64,000 nucleotides of DNA. Origin: an uncultured Alteromonadaceae bacterium. GTDB taxonomy: Bacteria > Pseudomonadota > Gammaproteobacteria > Enterobacterales > Alteromonadaceae. The notes under the pieces are model-generated. The model did not search any database and was not told where the DNA came from. It worked only from the letters and a program-made list of their open reading frames with translations. Made by a program: the position numbers and the translations under genes. This document shows, one piece after another, positions 44,667 to 52,615 of the stretch; within the stretch, counting starts at the first letter, position 1, and each line of letters begins with the position of its first letter. Location: NCBI GenBank assembly GCA_947501935.1, contig CANMXU010000001.1, positions 264,251-328,250 of the forward strand, written 5' to 3'.

Positions 44667-44701
44667 ATGCAGGTAAGTAGGTCGGTATTGCTAGCATTTC
44701 T

Positions 44702-45205
44702 TTAAGACTTATTTGGAAAGCGAGCTTTGTCTTCAGCGGTAGCACTTTCATTGCATTCGCCCTTAAGGTTAATAAGGCCGCGTACTAAACTTTTTTCTAG
44801 CTGAAAATAACCTGTTCGACAGTATTGATTTTGCAGCAATTGCTCATTTAATAACTCATATAACAGCTCGTTTAAATATTTACTTTTATCGTTGCTGCGA
44901 CTTGTCGGTCGCGGCACCTGCTCAGTAGAACTTTGTCGGTCACCTTTACCACGACCTCCTCTGCCCCCCTTTCCTCCCGAGCCTTTGCCACGTTCCCCCT
45001 CACTTTCACCTTCTGGTTTATTATCTTCCGCTCCTTCGGCTTTAATGCCGTTATTTCCGACTAAGGTAAAACTGAACATTTTCGAGTCATCAGCTTTAAT
45101 TTCAGTATGAAAAATAGGAGTTAATTTTGGTTCATCACGACTACTACAGCCGCTAATACAAACGGTTATCAAGGCTGTAATAAAGTAAGGTTTTAAGGCA
45201 AGCAT
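44702..45205 (-). CDS. Hypothetical lipoprotein with a Gly/Arg-rich linker
   Basis: A 167-residue protein I do not recognise. The N-terminus has a lipobox ending at Cys20 (CISGC). Residues about 65-95 are made of Gly, Glu, Lys and Arg repeats (EGESEGERGKG, KGGRGGRGKGD). The C-terminal part is helical with NELLYELLNEQLLQNQYC and contains two Cys (near 137 and 155). It is monocistronic and divergent from the 45409 gene. The disordered linker may tether the C-terminal domain at a distance from the membrane. Function is unknown. Confidence 0.55.
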   Translation of the reverse strand: MLALKPYFITALITVCISGCSSRDEPKLTPIFHTEIKADDSKMFSFTLVGNNGIKAEGAEDNKPEGESEGERGKGSGGKGGRGGRGKGDRQSSTEQVPRPTSRSNDKSKYLNELLYELLNEQLLQNQYCRTGYFQLEKSLVRGLINLKGECNESATAEDKARFPNKS

Positions 45206-45408
45206 TTTCTGTTCCTAATAATGACTCAATAGTTAACTTGAGTTCAGGCTTTTGGTTTAACAATATTAATGAATAGGAACGCCAATATTCGCTAAAGTTC
45301 ATTACAATTATCGACGTTATTAATCTGTGATATATGACAAATTATGTAATAATATCCCCCACTTGCTATGCTTAAGTGAGATGTTATTTATAGGAGAAAA
45401 TATTTACT

Positions 45409-46788
45409 GTGAATAAAGTAAAGCTTACCCAAGACGAAAATTTATCGTTTAAAGTGAGCCATCAATTACTACCTCAAGAATCTCAGCGAATTGATTTATA
45501 CTTTTCTCTGCCTGTAGAAATGGGGATAGACCCAAGTACCCTCAGTGAAGAAAACTACTTTCACAGCAGCATAAAAAGCCATTGCGCCTATTATTCAGAC
45601 AAGCTGCATTTACCCTTAGTGCGCAGTCGTTTTATAAGTCAAAACAAAGGTGAGCAAAGTGACTATCGTTTAAACTTAAACTTGTATTCTTACCAAATTC
45701 GTATCGCCCTTGATACCGATGTAAAACAAGCGATTAAGCTTAAAAGCCCAGAAGAGTTTTATCCCATGGTGATTGAGCTCGCCGAGCAAACTCAGTCATT
45801 ATTAAAAAAATTGCGACGTTATACTCCGCCAGATACTAAGCTCAGTTCTTATTTTGAAAATGCAGATAATTACCTTAGCTGGCATGTTGAGCAGTCATTT
45901 TTAAAGTTACTTGCCAAAGGCCCTAAAAGTAGTGACTTTACTGCCGAGCGTGAGTTTTTATTTACCTTATGCACAGACGAAAATGACTACCGCGACAGTA
46001 ACCACTATAATTCGCAAATAACCTTGGCTGATCCAAACCGTATCACCAATAAAATGAGGTTATTGCAGCGTTTAATTGAATATGGCGTGGTTTTTCAAAA
46101 ACAAACTCGCACCCTAAACACCAATTTACAGCGGCTGGTACGCGGTTCAGTTACTGCAGTTATCATGGCATTTGTGATGGTTTTAGTTCTTAATGCGCGC
46201 TCAAACTTCACCGAAATTACTGTAATGCTAATTGCTTTTCTTGGCCTTATTTATGGTTTACGGGAAATTTTCAAAGAAGATCTCACCAGTTTAATTTGGC
46301 GAATAATTCAACGCGGCCGGCCCAAATGGCAAAACCTATTTACCCACAGCGTTAACCAAAAGCGCATTGTGCAGCAAACCTTATGGCTGGAGTACCTTCG
46401 CAATAAAGATTTGCCAGAAACGGTAAATAAACTTTTTCAAAAAAGGCGCCAGCAAAACAAACAACCAGCGATATTGCTGCATTTTCGTAGTGACAATAAA
46501 GTATTGGCGAAAGAGTTTTTACCCGGTTACGACAAACTGCAAAAGCAGCTGTTTTTTAACCTCACGCCTTTTGTGCGATTTTTGAAAAAGGGCGAAGGTC
46601 GTTTGTATAGCTTAGAAGGGAAAAAAATTAGCCAACAAGCGGTAGAGCGTCGCTATCAAATAAACTTAGTTTTAGTGCAAACCACAAAAAAACAGGAGCA
46701 TTTACAACGCTTTAAAATCACATTAAATCGCTCTGAAATAGTTAATATTGAAGAAATTAAAGTGAATGAAGAAATTAATGACTTATAG
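45409..46788 (+). CDS. Unrecognised membrane protein with two helices
   Basis: A 459-residue protein I cannot assign. It opens with GTG (AGGAG 12 bases upstream). A soluble N-domain of mixed strands and helices (1-240) has a charged helix EFYPMVIELAEQTQSLLKKLRRY near 117-138. Two predicted membrane helices lie near 245-262 (TAVIMAFVMVLVLNA) and 268-284 (TVMLIAFLGLIYGLR). The C-terminal cytoplasmic domain is basic and rich in beta structure. It stands alone, divergent from the 44702 lipoprotein and convergent with the FAA-hydrolase gene. No motif tells a function; it may be a conserved gammaproteobacterial membrane protein of unknown role. Confidence 0.65.
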   Translation: MNKVKLTQDENLSFKVSHQLLPQESQRIDLYFSLPVEMGIDPSTLSEENYFHSSIKSHCAYYSDKLHLPLVRSRFISQNKGEQSDYRLNLNLYSYQIRIALDTDVKQAIKLKSPEEFYPMVIELAEQTQSLLKKLRRYTPPDTKLSSYFENADNYLSWHVEQSFLKLLAKGPKSSDFTAEREFLFTLCTDENDYRDSNHYNSQITLADPNRITNKMRLLQRLIEYGVVFQKQTRTLNTNLQRLVRGSVTAVIMAFVMVLVLNARSNFTEITVMLIAFLGLIYGLREIFKEDLTSLIWRIIQRGRPKWQNLFTHSVNQKRIVQQTLWLEYLRNKDLPETVNKLFQKRRQQNKQPAILLHFRSDNKVLAKEFLPGYDKLQKQLFFNLTPFVRFLKKGEGRLYSLEGKKISQQAVERRYQINLVLVQTTKKQEHLQRFKITLNRSEIVNIEEIKVNEEINDL

Positions 46789-46811
46789 CCTAGGCAAAAA
46801 CTAACTCCTAG

Positions 46812-47423
46812 TTATAGCGCTTGCCATTGGCCACTAACTAAAACGTTATCGCCCTGAAGTACTTGTCCTTGAAAAGTATCACCAGCAGTAATTACGCCAA
46901 CACCTTTGGGTGTGCCGGTCATAACAATGTCACCGTCTTCTAAATCAATAAAAGTCGCCAATTCTGCTAAAATATCAGCTGGTTTGTACATCATTAAGCT
47001 AATGCCACCCGCTTGTATTAACTGGTCATTAATATTAAGTGATAGCGATAAATTATCGTCAATTGTGTCAATGCTAACAAAGTCACTAAAAACCGCGGCG
47101 CCATTAAAAGCTTTCGCTCGCTCCCATGGTAGCCCTTTGTTTTTCAAGGTGCTTTGCAAGCCACGTTTAGTTAAGTCTAAACCAAAACCCACCGCGCTAA
47201 ACTTACCTTGTTGATAAATAAAACACAGTTCACCTTCATAATGTAATGGTTCTTGATGAAAAGCGCTTAACTGTGACGAAACCGCCGAATTGGGCTTGAT
47301 AAATACCACCATTTCGTCAGGTATTTCATTACCCAATTCGGCGATATGGTCAACATAATTTCGGCCAATGCAAATCACTTTAGATGGAGTGATGGTTTGC
47401 TGGTCAAGTTGCACAGTATTCAT
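46812..47423 (-). CDS. Fumarylacetoacetate-hydrolase-family protein
   Basis: A 203-residue protein of the FAH/acylpyruvase family. The N-terminal KVICIGRNYVDHIAELG and the metal-binding EGELCFIYQQ (Glu-x-Glu type) are seen, and the C-terminal DGDIVMTGTPKGVGVITAGD is the family signature. Length is like E. coli YcgM-type acylpyruvases (about 220), shorter than FAH. Enzymes hydrolyse fumarylpyruvate, acylpyruvates or oxaloacetate. It is followed 23 bp upstream by the TauE/SafE gene in the same direction. No aromatic-acid pathway is near, so the substrate is not fixed. Confidence 0.9.
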   Translation of the reverse strand: MNTVQLDQQTITPSKVICIGRNYVDHIAELGNEIPDEMVVFIKPNSAVSSQLSAFHQEPLHYEGELCFIYQQGKFSAVGFGLDLTKRGLQSTLKNKGLPWERAKAFNGAAVFSDFVSIDTIDDNLSLSLNINDQLIQAGGISLMMYKPADILAELATFIDLEDGDIVMTGTPKGVGVITAGDTFQGQVLQGDNVLVSGQWQAL

Positions 47424-47446
47424 AGTAAATCCTTATAATTTAGAGG

Positions 47447-48274
47447 TTAGGCGATGAACATTCGATAGGCCATACGACAGGCGACTATCATTAAAAAGCC
47501 ACCAAAAATTAAACTTAAATGGCGTTTTTCCATGGCATGGGCAAGCTTGACCCCAAACGGCGCCGCTAAAACACTCATCGGTGCAATAAGCCCTAAACCT
47601 ATCAGGTTTACATAACCTAAACTGCCAGTAGGTAAACCTTGCTCACCAAAGCCGGTAACAATAAAACCTAGCGCGCCGGGTACACTGATCAATAAACCAA
47701 AAACAGCAGAAGTACCAACAGCTTTATGAATAGGTTGGTTCATTAAAGTTAAGGTTGGCACACTTAAACTACCGCCACCTATGCCCATCATGCTTGATAA
47801 CCCACCAATAAAAAACGGCGGTAAAGGAGCAAGTATGCCCTTAGGCACGTCTTTAGATAAGGTTACGTTATCGAGGGGAATTAACATTTTAAGCGCCACC
47901 AATAAAATCACAATAGCAAATATTGCCGCCAGCACTTGGCTATTTAGGTAAGCCGCAACAATAGAGCCAGCAATAGCGCCAACAAAAATAGCCGGTCCCC
48001 ACACTTTAGCTAAAGAAAAGTCGACACTGCCGCGGCGATGATGAGCATGTGAGGAAGACAGTGAGGTGAAAATAATGCAAGCTAAAGAAGTACCTATGGC
48101 AATATGCATACGCACTTCAGGCTCGATACCATAGAAGCTTAATGAAAACTCCAACACCGGCACTATCACTATGCCGCCACCAACCCCTAATAAACCAGCA
48201 AGCACGCCTGAAAGAATGCCAGTTACGAGCATAACCAGTGCAAAAGGTAGAATACTAATGATAAAGTCGATCAT
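47447..48274 (-). CDS. TauE/SafE-family sulfite/anion exporter
   Basis: A 275-residue inner-membrane protein. About eight hydrophobic segments are seen. The family repeat GLLGVGGGIVIVPVLEF (near 28-44) recurs as MMGIGGGSLSVPTLTLMN in the second half. The family exports organosulfonate or sulfite-type anions or acts with sulfur metabolism. It sits beside the FAA-hydrolase gene, 23 bp away, and could export an acid. There is no sulfonate-degradation gene close by. Confidence 0.9.
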   Translation of the reverse strand: MIDFIISILPFALVMLVTGILSGVLAGLLGVGGGIVIVPVLEFSLSFYGIEPEVRMHIAIGTSLACIIFTSLSSSHAHHRRGSVDFSLAKVWGPAIFVGAIAGSIVAAYLNSQVLAAIFAIVILLVALKMLIPLDNVTLSKDVPKGILAPLPPFFIGGLSSMMGIGGGSLSVPTLTLMNQPIHKAVGTSAVFGLLISVPGALGFIVTGFGEQGLPTGSLGYVNLIGLGLIAPMSVLAAPFGVKLAHAMEKRHLSLIFGGFLMIVACRMAYRMFIA

Positions 48275-48597
48275 AGAATTTATGGTGTTAACAAAATAGA
48301 TGGCGGTAAGTATACCTTGCTATAGCTTAACTAATACCAATTTGAATAATTAATTTATCAACTTAAAGCTGCATTAACGAGCTTAGAACAAGCCAAATAA
48401 ATCAAACATAGTTATTCTATATTTTTTTTATTTGGCGCCGTTATCAGATCGCTAATGAGCTCACAACGTGCGAGTTTAAAAGGTTTATATGCTCCGTTTT
48501 TGATTTTGATAAGGGAGCAACCATTCTCCGCAATCAATGCCTTGCCTCTAAACCTTTTAATTCTCGTTAAGTGGGTAATTAATTAATCAACTTGGTA
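48275..48597. other. Intergenic segment occupied by the MITE-like element
   Basis: This 323-bp gap between the TauE/SafE and LhgO-like genes is almost filled by the MITE-like element at 48332-48600. The first 57 bp hold the TauE/SafE promoter region; I see no other feature. Confidence 0.6.
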
Positions 48598-48600
48598 TCA
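48332..48600. mobile_element. MITE-like element with 34-bp inverted repeats
   Basis: The left end (TAATACCAATTTGAATAATT at 48332 and on) and the complement of the right end (TGATACCAAGTTGATTAATT) match at about 27 of 34 positions. Sub-terminal inverted copies of a GAGTTTAAAAGGTTT-type sequence lie inside near 48475 and 48550. There is no transposase gene, as expected of a non-autonomous element about 270 bp long. The element's right end provides the stop codon of the LhgO-like gene (48598-48600). Confidence 0.75.
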
Positions 48601-49698
48601 CAATAGCTGGGCGACATATTTTGCGATAGCTAAACTTGAGGTTAGACCAGGTGAGTCTATGCCAAATAAATTGACTAACCCCGCTAAACCATGCTCGTTT
48701 TCGCCTTGAATAACAAAGTCTTTAAAGCCGTCTTCTGGGCCTTGTAATTTAGGGCGAATGCCTGAATAACCCGGTTGTAATTTATCCTCGTCAAGTTCAG
48801 GAAAATATTGCTGCACTGCTGCAACAAATTTCGCTTTCAAACTTTCTGGCACTGCGTATTCAAGTTCGTCAATGTACTGAGTGTCTGGGCCAAATTTAAG
48901 TTGCCCACCAATATCTAAAGAAGCGTGAATGCCTAAACCATTGTCACTTGGCACAGGGTAAATTAATTGTTTAAACGGACTTTTGCCTTGATAAGTAAAA
49001 TAGTGACCGCGACACCAATGCATTTGAGGAATATATTTCGCATCTAGCCCTGAAATATTCTCAGCGACCTTAGTGCTATGTAAGCCAGCGGAGTTAATCA
49101 AGTATTGGCAATGAATTTCAATATTTTCGCCTTGGCTATTTAGGCTAACAACAAAGCCATTATCATCTGGCTTTGCCCTTTGCACTTGGCTTTGCGCAAC
49201 AAACAAACCTTGGTTTTTGCTAAAATCGGTCAGTAACATTTGCATATAGCTGTGTACGTCAATAATACCTGTACTGGGCGAACTAAGCGCGGCAAGTGCT
49301 TTTACCTTAGCGTGAGCTACTTTAATCTCTGCGGCACTAAGCCAACGTAAATCATCAACGCCATTTATTCGCGCTTGTTGGGCTATTTTTTCTAAGTGTT
49401 CAATTTCTGATGGCGTTTGCGCAACCAATAATTTTCCCAAACGCTGATAAGCAATACTGCGCTGTTGGCAATACTGATAAAGTAAATGTTTACCTGCTAC
49501 ACATAATTTGGCTTTCAAACTGTTGGTTGGATAATACAAGCCCGCATGAATCACTTCGCTATTACGACTACTGGTTTCTTCGCCAAAGCTGTTGTTTTTA
49601 TCGACTAAAAGAATATTAGCGAATGAACTGCTCAGCTCTCTGGCAATTGCTAAACCCACTACGCCAGCACCAATAACCAGTGCGTCAACTTTATGCAA
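48598..49698 (-). CDS. FAD-dependent oxidoreductase, L-2-hydroxyglutarate-oxidase-like
   Basis: A 366-residue DAO-type flavoprotein. The FAD-binding VIGAGVVGLAIARELSS (8-24) and the SRNSEVIHAGLYYPTNSLKAKLCVAG motif of the LhgO (YgaF) group are present. The C-terminal GYSGIRPKLQGP and LVNLFGIDSPGLTSSLAIAKYVAQLL give the second cofactor-binding part. Family members oxidise L-2-hydroxyglutarate or similar hydroxy acids. The stop TGA is contributed by the adjoining MITE-like element, so the original C-terminus may have been a few residues longer. It is monocistronic with no terminator before the element. Confidence 0.88.
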   Translation of the reverse strand: MHKVDALVIGAGVVGLAIARELSSSFANILLVDKNNSFGEETSSRNSEVIHAGLYYPTNSLKAKLCVAGKHLLYQYCQQRSIAYQRLGKLLVAQTPSEIEHLEKIAQQARINGVDDLRWLSAAEIKVAHAKVKALAALSSPSTGIIDVHSYMQMLLTDFSKNQGLFVAQSQVQRAKPDDNGFVVSLNSQGENIEIHCQYLINSAGLHSTKVAENISGLDAKYIPQMHWCRGHYFTYQGKSPFKQLIYPVPSDNGLGIHASLDIGGQLKFGPDTQYIDELEYAVPESLKAKFVAAVQQYFPELDEDKLQPGYSGIRPKLQGPEDGFKDFVIQGENEHGLAGLVNLFGIDSPGLTSSLAIAKYVAQLL

Positions 49699-49820
49699 AG
49701 CAACTCTCCTACTTTTAATTAAGCTATTGACCAGCTAAAGTAAATAACTCAAGCCTATGTAATTCATACTAAGTTTGGCCTGCTATCAATATATTGGCAA
49801 TTAAATGAAATGAAAAATTG

Positions 49821-50774
49821 ATGAATAAATACCTAATCACCTTTTGCTTAGCACTCGCTTTATGCCTATCACTGCCAAGTTTCGCTTTAAGCAAACTCGG
49901 CCATAAAGTGGTTTGTCAGTTAAGTTTTCAGCAGTTATCTACTCCGCATCAAAATAAAATAAAGCAGTTACTCGCCGCGATTCCCAAAAACGAACAGCAA
50001 CGTATTAACCGCTATAATCACCAAAAACTTTCGAAAACAATAAGCTTTGCTGACAGCTGTACTTGGGCTGACGCCATCAAAAAATCAGCAAAATTTGATC
50101 GCTATAAAAGCTGGCATTATATGAATGTTCCCCGCAGCCAACAAAATATTACCAGCACAAGGTGTTCACAGCCTTGTTTATTAACCGCAATAGCACTTCA
50201 CCAAAGTCAGTTAGCTCGCTCATCCCAGCGCGCCCCACTACTAACGTCTCAACTAAAACCGCAAAACACTTGGCAACGAGCCCAGGCATTAATGTTTTTA
50301 AGCCATTGGATTGCTGATATGCATCAGCCTTTACATGTAAGTTTTAAAAGTGATCGCGGCGGCAATCAGCAGCAAATTGTTTTAACGACAAAACCTTCAA
50401 CAAAAAACTCTACTAAGCCAGTTTCTTTCAAGCAAAAGTGCACTAATTTACATTGGTATTGGGATGAATGTTTATTAACTAGCCATACTCGCCAGCAAGA
50501 TAAGCTAGTAGAACAACTCAGCAAAGCATGGCGAACTGCACCGATAAAACTATGGCAACAACAAAGCGTAACCTCATGGGCTAATGAGTCACTAGCTCTT
50601 ATAAGAATGCCTGATTTTCGCTACTGCCATTTAGATGAAAACGCCGTGTGCCAGCCTTTAAAACAGAAAGTAATTTTAGGAGTTGATTATCAACAACAGT
50701 TTTATCCGATACTTGAGCAGCAACTGCTAAAGGCTTCGGCGCGGTTAGTGGCGAATATAGAACAGTATTTATAA
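49821..50774 (+). CDS. S1/P1 nuclease
   Basis: A 317-residue secreted zinc nuclease. I use ATG 49821; a TTG one codon earlier is less likely. The signal ends at SFA, which would give a mature start LSKLGH (His28). Three-zinc ligands are seen in ADSCTWADAI, WHYMNVP, SHWIADMHQPLHV and NLHWYWDECLL. In the classical family residue 1 is Trp; here it is Leu, which can still chelate zinc through its backbone. It likely degrades single-stranded DNA or RNA outside the cytoplasm for nutrient recovery. It is a single gene, divergent from the LhgO-like gene. Confidence 0.9.
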   Translation: MNKYLITFCLALALCLSLPSFALSKLGHKVVCQLSFQQLSTPHQNKIKQLLAAIPKNEQQRINRYNHQKLSKTISFADSCTWADAIKKSAKFDRYKSWHYMNVPRSQQNITSTRCSQPCLLTAIALHQSQLARSSQRAPLLTSQLKPQNTWQRAQALMFLSHWIADMHQPLHVSFKSDRGGNQQQIVLTTKPSTKNSTKPVSFKQKCTNLHWYWDECLLTSHTRQQDKLVEQLSKAWRTAPIKLWQQQSVTSWANESLALIRMPDFRYCHLDENAVCQPLKQKVILGVDYQQQFYPILEQQLLKASARLVANIEQYL

Positions 50775-50926
50775 AGATAACCGCCCGTATTAAGCTTGCC
50801 GAATTCATCGACTAAATTCATTTACTAATAGCGCGATGGTCTAACCTGAAAAATAGTTGTTGATTTTTCATACAGGGATGACGCATATTAACTAGCCCTT
50901 AACATCACGGAAGATGAGGAGTTATT

Positions 50927-51370
50927 ATGTTAACGCAATTAAAAAAAATTCAGCAGCAATGGCAAGGTACAGATCAGGTTATCGACACTTGGCTTGATGA
51001 ACGCCAAGCGCTATTGGTTTCTTATTGTCAATTAGCCGGTTTACCGCCATTTCTTAGAGAAGCGAATACGCCAGTACCCGACTTCGATTTAAAACATTTT
51101 TGCCAGCTATTAATTGATTATATCTCTGCTGGTCATTTTGAAATATTTAATCAAAAAGCCAACCAGCAGTTAAGCGTGGAAGAAAATGACCTTATCAGTA
51201 AGATTAATACTTCAACTGACTACGCCCTTGCTTTTAATGACCAATACACTAAATCAACCACGGGTGATTTATCAACACAACTCGCAGATAACTTATCTCA
51301 GTTAGGGCAATACTTAGAACAACGCTTCGCCTTAGAAGACCAATTACTCAGCCAGCGCCTCAATAGCTAA
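50927..51370 (+). CDS. rsd: Rsd/AlgQ anti-sigma-70 factor
   Basis: A 147-residue helical protein. The conserved N-terminus QWQGTDQVIDTWLDERQALLVSYCQLAGLPPF matches Rsd (regulator of sigma D), and the later LKHFCQLLIDYISAGHFEIF and RFALEDQLLSQRL fit as well. Rsd binds RpoD in stationary phase and shifts polymerase toward other sigma factors. AGGAG-type ribosome binding lies just before the ATG. A strong bidirectional terminator follows at 51402. Confidence 0.95.
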   Translation: MLTQLKKIQQQWQGTDQVIDTWLDERQALLVSYCQLAGLPPFLREANTPVPDFDLKHFCQLLIDYISAGHFEIFNQKANQQLSVEENDLISKINTSTDYALAFNDQYTKSTTGDLSTQLADNLSQLGQYLEQRFALEDQLLSQRLNS

Positions 51371-51401
51371 ATAAAGCTATTATCAGTTAAAAATGTCAAA
51401 A

Positions 51402-51432
51402 AAAAGCCGTTACTGAAACAGTAACGGCTTTT
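51402..51432. terminator. Bidirectional terminator between rsd and the FKBP gene
   Basis: A perfect 14-bp stem (AAAAGCCGTTACTG with its complement) encloses AAA, with A-tract left and T-tract right. It serves both convergent genes. Confidence 0.9.
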
Positions 51433-51466
51433 CAAATTTTACTAAAAAATCAAATGTTATTAAAAA

Positions 51467-52234
51467 CTATTCTGATTTATCGCCAACTTCTGCTGGAGCT
51501 GCTGGTTGTTGAATTTCAAGTAATTCAATTTCAAACTCTAATACTGAGTTACCAGGAATACGCGGTGGATTACCCACTGGGCCGTATGCTAAGTCTGAAG
51601 GGATAGTAAATTTATACTTAGAGCCAACAGACATTAATTGTACGCCTTCAGTCCAACCAGCAATTACGCGGTTTAAAGGAAATACTGCTGGTTCGTTACG
51701 GCTGTATGAACTGTCGAACTCTTCACCATTTAAGAATGTACCTTTATAATGAACGGTTACTGTGTCAGTTGCTTTTGGCTTAGCGCCTTCTGCATCAGTT
51801 AATACTACGTATTGAATACCTGATTCAGTCACTTTAACGCCTTCTTTCTTAGCATTTTCTTCTAAGAACTTAACACCGTCAGCTAAGCTAGATTCAGCAG
51901 CTACAGCAGCCTGTTCTTGTTGCTTAGCTTTCATGGTAGCGTCTAAGCCAGATAAGATGCCTTGAATTTCTTCTTTAGCAATTGCAGAGTTACCTTCAAT
52001 GCTTTCTAAGAAGCCACGCTTAATTAATTCTTTATCAAGCGCTAAACCTAGTTTAGTTTGCTCTTCAAGATTGCGTTCCATATACATGCCAATTGAGGCA
52101 CCTAAACCGTAAGCTTGTTGCTGCGCTTCAGTTTCTAAAACAGGAGCTGTAACTTCTTCTACTTTTACTTCTTCTTGACAGCCAAGTACCGATACTAGGG
52201 CGATAGCCACTAAAGTTGGTTTTAAAAATTTCAT
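51467..52234 (-). CDS. FKBP-type peptidyl-prolyl isomerase, periplasmic lipoprotein
   Basis: A 255-residue lipoprotein. I start it at ATG 52234, which has GGAGAAGAG before it; an earlier frame at 52276 has no such site. The lipobox is SVLGC (Cys19). The N-terminal half is the helical dimerisation domain of the FkpA/FklB type (AQQQAYGLGASIGMYM and later), and residues about 140-245 form the FKBP domain with VTVHYKGTFLNGEEFDSSY and ELLEIQ. It catalyses proline isomerisation and acts as a chaperone in the envelope. An acidic tail follows the domain. Confidence 0.92.
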   Translation of the reverse strand: MKFLKPTLVAIALVSVLGCQEEVKVEEVTAPVLETEAQQQAYGLGASIGMYMERNLEEQTKLGLALDKELIKRGFLESIEGNSAIAKEEIQGILSGLDATMKAKQQEQAAVAAESSLADGVKFLEENAKKEGVKVTESGIQYVVLTDAEGAKPKATDTVTVHYKGTFLNGEEFDSSYSRNEPAVFPLNRVIAGWTEGVQLMSVGSKYKFTIPSDLAYGPVGNPPRIPGNSVLEFEIELLEIQQPAAPAEVGDKSE

Positions 52235-52615
52235 TCTCTTCTCCATAAAAACAAACCCGCAGGAGAAAGTCCCCAAGTTGTCATTTAATTATCAGTTGAG
52301 TGGTATGTACAATGTTAAAAATAACGTTTAATTAACTAACGATAATTATGTAAACAACATCAGTACAATATACTGGCTCAACAGAATACTGAATCTTCAA
52401 TAAAAATCAACAAGCGGCTTGTAAACTTTATGAAAATAATTGTTCGTTATGGTTAATTTTAAATTTTCAAAACTAAAGTTCAATAACTTCTGTCACTTAT
52501 TACCACTGTTAATTTTTATAACTAAGAGTAAAAATTAATATAAAACGCTTAGTTTTTTAGAGCCCACCAAATAGCTGGTGGGCTGGAGTATTGCTTAATA
52601 CCAAGTGAGTTGTTT
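52235..52615. other. Intergenic region between the FKBP and sulfatase genes
   Basis: A 381-bp gap between two minus-strand genes. I see one hairpin at 52561-52584 (AGCCCACCA/TGGTGGGCT, 9 bp, 6-base loop). It has no T-run on the minus-strand side, so it may be only a weak sulfatase terminator. The rest is A+T-rich, with no coding support. Confidence 0.5.

Noticed and set aside
44892..45110. A 72-residue proline-rich plus-strand ORF
   Set aside because: It is the complement of the Gly/Arg-rich linker of the 44702 lipoprotein and has no ribosome-binding site.
52561..52584. Rho-independent terminator of the sulfatase gene
   Set aside because: The 9-bp stem is good, but on the minus strand it is followed by CTAAAAAA and not by a T-run.
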